Source: Phaeoceros laevis (taxonomy: Eukaryota > Anthocerotophyta > Anthocerotopsida > Notothyladales). From it: a stretch of 23,262 bases of DNA. The translations under genes were made by a program, and so were the position numbers. The notes under the pieces were generated by a model. That model saw nothing but the letters and a program-made list of their open reading frames with translations. It was not told where the DNA came from and made no database searches. Numbering within the stretch: the first letter of the stretch is position 1; every line of letters begins with the position of its first letter. The stretch covers positions 1 to 23,262 of the forward strand of contig JBNGIQ010007731.1 of assembly GCA_049999765.1 (NCBI GenBank), read 5' to 3'. Positions 1 to 8,405 of this stretch are shown piece by piece.

Positions 1-345
1 CATTTTGGAAAAAAGTCCAATACTTTCTAGGGCCTGTTTCATTTCATGAAGGCAAAACCCTTTTAGGGCTTGTTTCATTTTTGAAAAAAGGCCTTTACTT
101 TTTAGGGCACGGTTCACAAGTTGAAAAAAGAAAGTTGAGTGATTTTTTAGGGCACTCTTCACTTCTTCATCAAATATCAAATTCCCAAGTTAGGGATTTG
201 GGTTGGTCATTCCAACAAGTCCCCTTTTTGGGGGGTGAAGTAAATGTTATGTATGTAGAAAAGGTTTTGCAACCTAATCTACCTAGTGGTTCATTAATGG
301 CCCCTATGAGATAAGGTGGGTAGGTATGTAGGTTCCCACCACGCT
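1..345 (-). repeat. 3'-flanking repeat of the Penelope-like element, TTTAGGG-rich
   Basis: Non-coding. On the plus strand it carries degenerate units spaced roughly 45-60 bp, each with a (T)TTAGGGC core followed by GTTTCA or TTCAC and then an A-rich GAAAAAA stretch, near 28, 61, 103 and 146. It ends with CCCTATGAGATAAGGTGGGT at 301-320 and a GTAGG-rich tail. A related block with the same order of motifs lies at about 5220-5650. Because the element reads on the minus strand, this is its 3' side and the motif appears there in sense as CCCTAAA-like sequence. The left edge is cut by the window. Confidence 0.55.
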
Positions 346-353
346 CTCGTGGT
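338..353. other. Short perfect hairpin
   Basis: ACCACG at 338-343 pairs with CGTGGT at 348-353 around a 4-nt CTCT loop. It lies between the flanking repeat and the larger paired structure at 363-433, in the 3' region of the minus-strand element. Confidence 0.6.
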
Positions 354-362
354 AATTTCTTT

Positions 363-433
363 GCTCTTTCCCTAATGGAGGCAAGTGTGGTATACACTCA
401 CCCCCGTAAGGGAAAGAGCATACCACACCTGCC
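363..433 (-). other. Interlaced inverted repeats, candidate pseudoknot or alternative stems
   Basis: Two pairs of complementary segments are interlaced. A (363-373, GCTCTTTCCCT) pairs perfectly with A' (409-419). B (380-395) pairs with B' (418-433). The order A-B-A'-B' is that of an H-type pseudoknot, although A' and B' overlap by two bases, so the stems may instead be alternatives. The two imperfect positions in B/B' are A-C on the plus strand but become U-G wobbles on the minus strand, so all 16 pairs can form only in RNA of the element's sense strand. The function is unknown. Confidence 0.5.
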
Positions 434-571
434 AAAAGAAAGATTGAAAAAACATAGTGTAGTAAACAAGTCCTTGTTACTATCACTTGTTGTATTGCAA
501 AGAAATTAATAGATGTCAGGTGATCATTGTAAATGAACACATGATGAACAAAATTTGTTCCTACCTACCAT

Positions 572-598
572 ATCATATGGTTGAATTAACCAAATGAT
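572..598. other. Hairpin just 3' of the RT reading frame
   Basis: ATCATATGGTT (572-582) and AACCAAATGAT (588-598) form an 11-bp stem with one mismatch and a 5-nt loop. It lies about 70 bases beyond the RT stop codon at 671 in the element's 3' untranslated region. Confidence 0.45.
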
Positions 599-670
599 AG
601 AAGTATTTTTGCTCAAGGATATTTGTGACCAAGTATCGAAACATGCTTACAAGTGTTTCAATGGAGAATC

Positions 671-2495
671 TCAATCCTGGAAACTCCCAATTTTTAGGTT
701 AAGTTTTACAATGTGTAGAAGTTTTTCCTTCTTGAAGCCGTTATTTTCAAAACTTTGCACAAGGATCATCAGTTCCTTGTATGCAAGTTCGGCTTCACTT
801 GACACATAAAGTATCGGAAAGATTTGTGAAACAATAACATTGTATGCTTGTCTAATTGGACGGTTAGAGTCCAAGTAGATGTATTGAGCATACTTGAAGG
901 GTAGCTTCCTTCGTTTGTCAAACTTGTAAGTTTTGTAGATTCCCAAGATTGGGTCAACAATTTCGATTTGCATGTTGAGGAAATGTGCTGATTTCCCGAT
1001 TGAAATCCCATCAGAATTGATGTAAGATTCATCAATCTCTTGTTCAATTTGCATAATGCTGAGTGGGTATATCCAGAATGGATTGTTTGGTGACCTCTCT
1101 TCTTTTGGGTCAAGAAACATCATGGTAAAAGGGCAATTGAGCCAGCATATGTCATCCATGTATCTTTTGGCATGTTTAAATTGTGCCAAGAGATCCGCAC
1201 GTCCTAGTCGTGCCAACCTTGTATGAATTTGCATTCATAGTAGAAGAAATTTGCACCAAAGCGGAGAGCAAGAGAACCCCATGGGGATCCCGGAAGTTTG
1301 CTTCCATGCTTGGTTTCCAAGTTGGACTATGCAATTTTGTATAAGCCAAAGGTGTAGGTCTAGGAGTCTCTCTTGCGAGAGAGAAATCCAAAAACCATCT
1401 TTGGCTTCTGGGACATTCTTGCACCATTTTGCACGTGTGAAAGTGTCTTTCTCACATTCATATTTGACACAAAGTAGGCTAGAGGTATTAGTTTGTGTAG
1501 CAATATATCCAAACGCTTGTTTGATACAAAACTTAATAGCACCCGAAAGTGCATCTTCCCCGCTTGTAGGGATGGCCTCATAGCATCTTGTGATGTCTGC
1601 CACAAAAATGGAATATATTTTTTCTAGGCAAATTGAGAGCTACATCAACTACTGAATTAGTAATCCAGTAAATAGATGGATCAGCTTTCAAAAAGTTTCT
1701 ATACCCTTTTTGCAGGTCATCCGTCCAGTCTTGGAGGATAGGTAAAAGTAGATTGGTAGCATGTGTGAGTAAATCAGCAATGTTGGAAAAAATACATCCA
1801 TGTGCATTTGTCATCAGATACGGTAGACCAAGTTCTGGTAGACCAAGTTCTGGTCGGTAGCTGACTTCCGGTAGCAAGCTTAGCATTTCGTCCCACAAAT
1901 TGTTTATAAGAGTTTCGATTTTTACCCAGGTAAAATCGTTTTTACAGGGGGTAAAATCTTTTTCAGCTAGTCTTTTGGCAGCTAGTGTCCGGACATGCTG
2001 AATGCACTCGAAGCACACAGTTGTGCTTGCCTTATCCAGGCCAGACATGAAGACATAATTTTGCAGCCAATTTAACTCATCCATCACTTCAGGTTTTTTA
2101 AAAATGGGAGAAGCGTAGCTTCTCCATCTAGCAGCCTTCCTATGCATTCTAAGCCTAGCAAAGCAAAAGTCTTGCAGCTGCCTGTCTGCAATGGACACTT
2201 CTTCAGCATTGAAGTTGTGGCCAAGCTTGGCCAGAATGCGTACATTCTGCAAAAACGCATCTGAGATCGCCAGGACTGCTTGGTTCCAAAGCGTAGGTTG
2301 CTGTGGGATATGTTTTAAGCCCACGCTGCAATACTCTTCTCAAATCCGCATGCCGCACCAGAGTTGTATCAGCTGTGCGAACATGTGTGAGATTAGTGAC
2401 TGGAGCGGCCTCAGAGTCTTCATCAGAAGTTCGTGCATCAAGAAAATTGGTGAATCTCTTAAAACCATGGCAGCCACAAAGTGGTACCCTACCTA
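671..2495 (-). pseudogene. Reverse transcriptase of a Penelope-like element (decayed)
   Basis: This is a telomerase/Penelope-type reverse transcriptase. Reading leftward, an N-terminal part (frame open from about 2495) contains LRRVLQRGLKHIPQQPTLW, like the conserved 'KGL-F-P' region of Penelope RTs. Next come the fingers (GLPYLMTNAHG), motif A VADITRCYEAIP (Asp at 1595-1597), motif B SGIPMGFSCSPLW (about 1291-1253), motif C RYMDD (YMDD at 1151-1162), motif D GKSAHFLNMQIEI, and the Penelope-like tail (KFDKRRKLPF, then SNRP, then NNGF). The catalytic aspartates are present. It is broken by a frameshift near 1605 and an in-frame TGA at 1235-1237. No GIY-YIG domain is visible downstream to the window edge. 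Assignment to Penelope rather than LINE or LTR rests on the motif order and the C-terminal block. Placement near the endonuclease-less Coprina/Athena group is inference. Confidence 0.8.
1831..1862 (-). repeat. 15-bp tandem duplication inside the RT frame
   Basis: A 15-base unit, GGTAGACCAAGTTCT on the plus strand, occurs twice in a row, duplicating five residues (PELGL PELGL) just before the fingers motif. The duplication keeps the frame, so it may predate or accompany decay. Confidence 0.7.
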
Positions 2496-2569
2496 CCTAG
2501 AACTCAAAGTTCACAAATACCTCCCTAGGTTTATATACCTTGGCCTTGATACATTCATCAAGGCGCTAC
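2496..2569 (-). other. Non-coding break in the element, possible retained intron
   Basis: The reading frame stops at 2566-2568 and resumes in another frame by about 2490. The break starts with GTAGCG (from 2569) and ends near TTCTAG or TAG in the element's sense strand, so a GT-AG intron of roughly 75 nt is possible. It contains a 7-bp hairpin (CCTTGAT at 2544-2550, ATCAAGG at 2557-2563). Penelope-like elements are known to retain introns. Ordinary decay is equally possible. Confidence 0.25.
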
Positions 2570-4579
2570 CCAAATGTGATCTTGTTCAAGAGTTCTGTCA
2601 CAGCGGGATTCAAGAAGTTAGTACCAACTGCCATCATCTCCCGGATTGGCAGCTCCTCTAGGCACCTGTTCACATAACGTGTATGAGCATAGCCTGCAAG
2701 GTCCTCTCGCTTAGCCTTCTCAAGCATCCAATTATCGCTGTCCGTGTTCAGCCATTGTTTTGGCAGCACAAGGTCCATATTCACGAGGTCCGAATAAAAA
2801 GAAAGCACATGGTGTTCAGGTTTTGCAAAAAGACGCTAACCTGCTGGCAGTCACCAAAGTTTCTGGACCAAGGGATCATCCCTGGCCATATCGGCCGTCT
2901 TGCTGACACTGTGAATCGAATTCACAGATTCCGGTTGGTTGGAATTTCCAGTCGTAATCCCAGGTGTGGCCATCTGATCAGTCGTGACGGAGCTGGGGCT
3001 GGCGTTTGGATGGAGCGGTGGCCGGGAAACCGGTACCATGAAGCGCTCCATGGTGCCTGCATACGCTCGGTGATCCCTCCCCCTGTTTATGGCTGAACCT
3101 GAATTTTTGTAAGCAAAATGCGAAAATTAAGGGCTGTCAGACCGCCCTCTCGTGCCCGACTCCCGATTTCTGGGTGGTGCACCTGGCTGGTTACCTTCAG
3201 ACCTAGACCTCTTGCCCCTGTAGGGACGTTTTGCATTTCTCTCGGCCAGGACCGCCTTCCTGTCCACATCTTCCGTAAAAGATGCCGGCTTGATCATCTT
3301 TTCGATGAATCTTGCTGTGAAACATGTGTCTTTCGACAACAACCTCTTGGTGCAATCCTCTGCGTACTCTTTTGCTGCAGCTATCATTTTTTCTCTCACA
3401 AAGAGGAAAGTGATATGAGCTTTAGTGATGTCACGATTGTTGGTGGTGTTCAGCCAGACAACAAAAACAGCCCACTGAGTAGCAAGACTGAGGTTAGGAA
3501 AGAATTCATCTAGATGTTGCAACATATACCACAAAGCCTGGTCATACCAGATAATTTGGCCTAGACAATGAGCTCTGCCGTCCTTGGGATGGAGATCTGC
3601 ACACACACATTTGATGTAGGGATGCAACTAGTTCCACCAATTCCGCTCATGGCCTTTTTCCCTTTGCGCGCCAGTCTTCATGACACCCTTAATCTTGCTC
3701 AGCATCACTTCGTTATGATCCGGGCACGTTTTCACTTCCCATTGTTTCTGCCAAGGGCTTAGTGCAAGCTCCTTGTATTTGGAGTAGGCCAAAGTGCCAC
3801 TATCCGCTTTGAGACGGCATTCCTTCAGCTCCTCCTGGCTGAGATCGATCAAAAAAGACAGCACTTCAAGCGTGAATGGAGCCAGGTAGTTAATGCCACT
3901 TCCTGACCAGATCTTATGGTCGATGAGGGCGATGTCCGCTTCTAGCTGCCACTGCGGGACAACTGGGATGGGGCATTCGTCGCTGATGGCGCTCTGTTTC
4001 GCTGTCTCGCCGTGTTCCCGGGCCTGCAACATGAAGTTCTCCATGAACTCTTTGTCGGCGTCCGGGATCGTGTCCCCGTGAACCCCTGAGTGTGAACGAG
4101 CCGTCGGCCGCAAGCGCCTTGTCTGGCTCACGCACGCCTGTCGGGACCTTGCAAGCTTTTGCAATCTTCACCCGCATTTCCATACACGCCTGTTCCAGCT
4201 TACCAATCTGTCTCCACGAACTTTTTCAGTAGGGTTTCGACTTGGCGCAATTGCTTCAAGCCCTCCATTGGGTCTTTGTTTGTGATCATGGCGAGCCTGC
4301 ACCAATCATTGAACGAGAGAGTGTAGAGGAGTGTTGGATCTGTGCAGCCAAACTCATCCATGTGCGCCTCTACGTCCAGGTCAAATCGCCGCACTTCATG
4401 GTGAAAATCAGCGGAGCTGATGGACGCCAAGGCCAAGGCCAACAGCCTGAGGACAACACAATGAAGGATTCGTGATTATATCCTAGTTTGACAAGGTCCG
4501 CATGCCAGTCTCCATCATTCGGTGGTGCCTGCTGGTGACCTGCTAGTGAATACAGCCAGATCAAGATGCGCATGAGCAA
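2566..4579 (-). pseudogene. Upstream region of the Penelope-like element (gag-like/N-terminal part)
   Basis: A long degraded reading frame lies directly upstream of the RT on the same strand. From 4164 to 2566 one frame stays open apart from TAG at 3628, TAA at 3127, and stops at 2851 and near 2836, which suggests that this part and the RT were once one long ORF. Further 5', frameshifts near 4210 and 4090 join pieces that begin around 4442-4579. There is a strongly basic stretch (KRPYRGKRSRS, about 3210) followed by a Gly/Pro/Arg-rich tail, plausible for nucleic-acid binding. The rest is mostly helical and charged, with no domain I recognise. An alternative is a separate ORF1 ending at 3127 followed by ORF2 from ATG 3051. 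The function is inferred only from position. Confidence 0.6.
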
Positions 4580-4599
4580 CAGCTGCAGTTAGACGGTTT

Positions 4600-5220
4600 T
4601 TTTGCATGCAAGAAGGGCGAAAACGAGAAAGCAGTTGCAAAAACGGGCTGTAAAAGAACTTTGCAGAAATACAATGTGAAAGCGAATGCGAAAAGGATCG
4701 TTCGACAACTTAGCCTGTACAACAAGAACTGTTGCAAGACATAGCTGTCCAGTTGACTCTCTTGCAGCAAAAAAAGCATAAGAAGAATAGTGATGAGAGA
4801 GCTGAGGACCAACCCAGCTCCCTGACAAGTAGGTAGGTTCAAGGTAGGTGCAAAAGCAAGTCTCACTTAAGAGTCCCATCACTAAACTTTTTGCAAAACT
4901 TTTGCTTACAACAAAACAACACAACTTGGATTTACACAAGTTCCAAGAGAGCATCTACTTCACATACACATTGCCTAGGGAACAGCAAAAAATAGATAGT
5001 ACAGAGGATGTTTCACCAAAGCACCAACTCTACTTAGGAATCAAGGGGATGTGAGGTGTGAGTTCACACCCTCCTCCTCCCCTTCATCAACCACCAAGGA
5101 GGTATCATAGGGCCCTTGTTTCTAGGGCCTTGGTGAGACAAGGTCCCCCTTGATCCTTGAAAAAAAACTCCTAAGCATGCAGCAAAACCTGCTCACCTTG
5201 GGCGCCATAGCAAATGCAAC
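4600..5220. other. Unassigned DNA between the element and its second flanking repeat
   Basis: No convincing gene. The region is A-rich and holds GTAGGTAGG-type motifs near 4830, a 7-bp palindrome (GGTGTGA GT TCACACC, about 5055-5070), and a CT-rich stretch near 5075. It may be the 5' untranslated part of the Penelope-like element or the junction with a neighbouring copy. Confidence 0.4.
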
Positions 5221-5650
5221 TCAAACTTTGCAAAATGGCTTAGGGTGACCTCTTTCATTTGGGAAAGAAGGTTAGGTTAGGGCAGCCGCCATTCAAGTTG
5301 AAAAACCCAAGTTAGGGCTGTTTGCAAAAGTGGAATCCCTGATTAGGGCACCTTTCATAGTTGCAAAAAGAAAAACAAAATTTTAAGGCACCCTTGACGT
5401 TTTTAAGAAAAACCCAAAAGTTACGGCATGTTTGGAGTTTTCCATGAAACTGAAAATTGGTGCACGTTTCACTTGTGCTCTAAATTTCAAAAACCCAAGT
5501 TATGGCTTGTTTGGATTTTCTTTTTGTATATGTAGGTGGGTGACCCAATTTTGCATGTTTTTTTGTATGGGTTAACACAAGGGTTACTTGTGTAACCTAC
5601 CTATCTAGCATATCCCTATGAGACAATGGGTAGGTAGGTGGGTACACACC
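5220..5650 (-). repeat. Second copy of the TTTAGGG-like flanking repeat
   Basis: The block repeats the arrangement of 1-345: several (G)TTAGGGC, TTAGGGT or AAGGC cores, each followed by GTTTCA or TTTCA and an A-rich tract. It ends with CCCTATGAGACAATGGGTAG (from about 5613) and GTAGGTGGGT, matching 301-330. It is in the same orientation as the left block. Similarity stops near 5650, where unrelated sequence begins. The two blocks are therefore direct repeats around the element, either terminal repeats or the 3' end of a second head-to-tail copy. Confidence 0.5.
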
Positions 5651-5731
5651 CCCCCTAGCGCATGGTCCGCAGATCGAGTCGAGTCCGCAGCCATCTTTGC
5701 TGCCCGGTTGGCTAACCCCACTCGGCAAAAC

Positions 5732-5751
5732 TTCATTCATTCATTCATTCA
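5732..5751. repeat. (TTCA)5 microsatellite
   Basis: Five perfect TTCA units. They abut the first recognisable LINE codons, so they mark or neighbour the truncated 5' end of the LINE. Confidence 0.85.
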
Positions 5752-7653
5752 AGGCAGAGGATCATCCACCTCAATGGGAGCAGATATGGCAAGATACTTA
5801 CTCCCAGTTCCCCTCCAAAGTCACAGTAGCTCAACAGAAGATTCTTGAGGCTGAATTCAGTGAAGAAGAAGTCCGTCGTGCCTTACAGGACATGCTTAAA
5901 AGGTAAAAGCCCGGGCAAGGATGGAATCCCGCCGGAATTCTACCTGTGGGGTTGGGATTTTGTCAAGGACATCCTCATGAGAAGCATCAAAGAAGTCTGG
6001 AAGCTTGGTACTATGGGTGCAGACTTTAATGAAAGTCTTATTTCCCTGCTGCCGAAGGACAATGCCCACATGTCAGTAAAAAATTGGAGGCCGATTTCTT
6101 TACTCACAACCTTCTACAAGCTCCTAGCAAAGGTTTTAGCCAACAGAGTTGCCATTCACATGGACTCTTGGGTGAACCCCAAACAACGTGGCTTCATCAA
6201 AGGCCGTTGCATTCTTGATAACCTTTTGCTTGTGAGGGAAGCAAAGTGGTGGCTGAACAAACATCAAACTCCCGGCCTCTTCTTGTCACTGGACTTTAGC
6301 AAGGCCTATGACCGCGTGTCATGGCCATTCTTATGGAGATGCCTCCATCGTTATGGGTTTGGACCCAACTTCATCAGATGGATTTGTATTCTGTCAGAAG
6401 ACGCAGGAGCACGAGTAGTGGTTAATGGAGACATGACATAGCGCTTTACAATAGCAAGATCTGTTAGACAGGGGTGCCCCCTTGCACCAACCCTATATGT
6501 GCTACTTACAGATTTCATGATCTGGAGCGTGAAAAAGAATCCTAGCATCAAAGGATTGCTCGACCCCTTAGGAGAGGGGACCCGAGTCTCCAGCTTTGCG
6601 GATGACACCTTGATACTCTCCCAAGTTGACAAAGACTCCTTGGACGCTTTGATGCAGGAGATTGAGGTCTTTGGGTTGCTTTTTGGACTCATTGTCAACT
6701 GGGACAAAACCGTCATGTTAGATCTCAATTTCAAAGGCACGCTTCCAGAATGCGTTAGTCATATCAGGCTGCTTGAACCTAAGGAGTTCCACAAACACCT
6801 AGGTGTTCCTTTCATGTTGGGCGAGGAGAACGAAGCAATTGGCACTGCAATCCTGAATCGATTTGCTGCTAAGGCAGTGAACCTTCAAATGATGCAATTG
6901 AGTTTTGTAGGGAGGATTCTGGCAATTAACTCGATTCTAGAAAATACCTTATGGTACTTTCTATTTGTGTGGTCTTCCTCAGCAGCAGACGCCAAAAGAC
7001 TGAAGGATTGCATTCTAAAATTCTTGTGGAACTCCCCTTTGGATGGGCCAACTCCAAAACGCAAGGTGCTGTGGGAACACCTGGTCCTGCCAGTGTCACA
7101 AGGTGGTGCAGGATTAGTAAATCCTTTTTCTAAAGCCCAAGCCCTACACGGACAATAGGTTTTAAAGGCCATCTCACCAAATGCTTACCCCTGGAAGAAC
7201 TTTCTTATGGCCATGTTGCAAACAGCCTCAGCATCCAAGGGTGGTCCTCAGTCGCTTGCTCATCTGTTTGCCAACAAACCGTCAATGCCAACTGCAAATC
7301 TATCGACCCTAGGGAAGGCCATCTGGAAGAGCTGGAAAAAAATTAAGTCTCTATTGGTGTGGCGTCCACCAGCAAACAGAGATGAAGCGGCATGTGTTAA
7401 AATACACGGCACTCCTCAGCTATGGATAACAGAATATGAGAAGACGGCCAGGAGAGCGGACTCCATTAGAACTGCTGCAAGTGGCGGCCTCTCCAATCTC
7501 GGCGACTTGTGGAACTGGGAGGAAGAAAGGTGGCATACACCTCATGAGATCGGCAGTGCCTACCCAGCCATCTCACGGAGTGCGAAATTAGTCCTTGCTA
7601 TGGTTACTGCTGGTCTTAAACCAGCAATCCAGGAGGCATTTACTCTAGCGTAG
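5735..7653 (+). pseudogene. Non-LTR retrotransposon (LINE) ORF2, RT and C-terminal part
   Basis: This is the reverse transcriptase of an L1-like LINE, which copies its RNA at a nicked target site. Visible in order: KSPGKDGIPPEFY, the fingers RPISLL, motif A LDFSKAYDRVSW (6289-6324), motif B VRQGCPLAP, motif C FADD (6595-6606), HKHLGVP, the thumb region FVGRILAINS, and a C-terminal tail to 7653. The N-terminal endonuclease is missing, so the copy is 5'-truncated. The frame is broken by an extra base near 5900 and by TAG codons after 6438 and at about 7156; otherwise 5845-7653 is one frame. No RNase H domain is evident. Ubiquitous in plants and clearly inactive. Confidence 0.9.
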
Positions 7654-7906
7654 GATCGACAGATAGACTTAGCGTAGGAAAGAAGCATGAATTGAATGAT
7701 ACACTTGTGAGTGTGTGTGAGGCCTTTAAGGCCGTGTCGTGTGAATGTGTACGACAGTTGGTGTGTGTGCTTGTTCGTCAGGGCACGATTCATATCCGTA
7801 TAAGCACGTATGTATACTTAACCTAAACAATACTTAACGCCGTGAAGCGGGCTATTCTAGGGCAGCCTCTTTCGTTACCCCCACTTAGACCGCATTCCCG
7901 TCGTTG
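7654..7906 (+). other. LINE 3' untranslated region or junction DNA
   Basis: No coding signal. There is a TGTGTGTG-rich stretch near 7705-7770. I see no poly(A) tail or target-site duplication that would fix the LINE 3' end before the LTR begins. Confidence 0.4.
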
Positions 7907-8306
7907 TGAACTTGTTTGCGCCGTAATCTCCGGCCGTCCTCAGCTTTTGCACACGCTCCGTCTGCAGAACAGATTGCAGCTATGCTGAGTGTTGGTGACC
8001 TTTCTCACTTGGATGGGAGCTTCGTCCTCTTGCTCCTGCTTGCGCTGCTGATTTGCGCTGCCCTCTGGGAGCAGAGAAGATTTGCCGAGAGGTGTCTGGT
8101 GTCCCAAAGAGCTTGCAGGTCTTCAGCGCTTGGCAGGGAGGAGCGTCTTCTCCAGGAGATGAGATCACTGCATGGCAAGTTGCGGCAGCTCCGGGGGTTG
8201 CCTTCAGCCTCTGACACAGAAGGTTTCCGCAAGCTATCTTCGTGTCCAAGTCTCGCTTTGATTCTCGAATCCGCTCACAGTGATGTAGAGGGTAACCTAG
8301 TGTTCA
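7907..8306 (-). repeat. Candidate 3' LTR of the Ty1/copia element
   Basis: The interval is exactly 400 bp, starts with TGAAC and ends with GTTCA, the inverted TG...CA ends expected of an LTR. In the element's sense strand it is preceded by a purine run (AAAAGGGAG, about 8314-8322) a few bases before the boundary, suitable as a polypurine tract, and lies 100 bases after the pol stop. The 5' LTR is gone, so the boundaries cannot be confirmed by comparison within this window. Confidence 0.5.
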
Positions 8307-8405
8307 GGTATGCTCCCTTTTGGAGATGTCCTGAAGTGGCGTCGGAGATGTCAGGCTTGTGGTTGTGTGCGAGGTGTGTGCTCGTGCTGTGCAGGTGTGC
8401 GGGTG

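Larger units (their letters stand above)
290..4600 (-). mobile_element. Endonuclease-less Penelope-like retroelement, decayed copy
   Basis: This is the extent of the element as far as I can support it: 3' region with RNA-like structures and TTTAGGG-like flank on the left, RT, then the upstream region. The left limit is arbitrary because the flanking repeat runs off the window. The right (5') limit is not marked by any clear boundary. The copy is dead, with several stops and frameshifts. Known relatives without endonuclease (Coprina, Athena) sit at telomeres in rotifers, fungi, stramenopiles and Selaginella, with truncated 5' ends. Confidence 0.6.

Noticed and set aside
1-345. A true telomere or interstitial telomere array
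   Set aside because: Only isolated TTTAGGG-like cores within longer units; no run of consecutive telomere repeats.
3118-3513. 131-codon plus-strand ORF opposite the Penelope-like element
   Set aside because: It is antisense to the better supported minus-strand frame with the basic tail; no domain.
3628-3630. TAG readthrough joining the two halves of the element's upstream frame
   Set aside because: Other stops and frameshifts exist in the same element, so this is better explained as decay.
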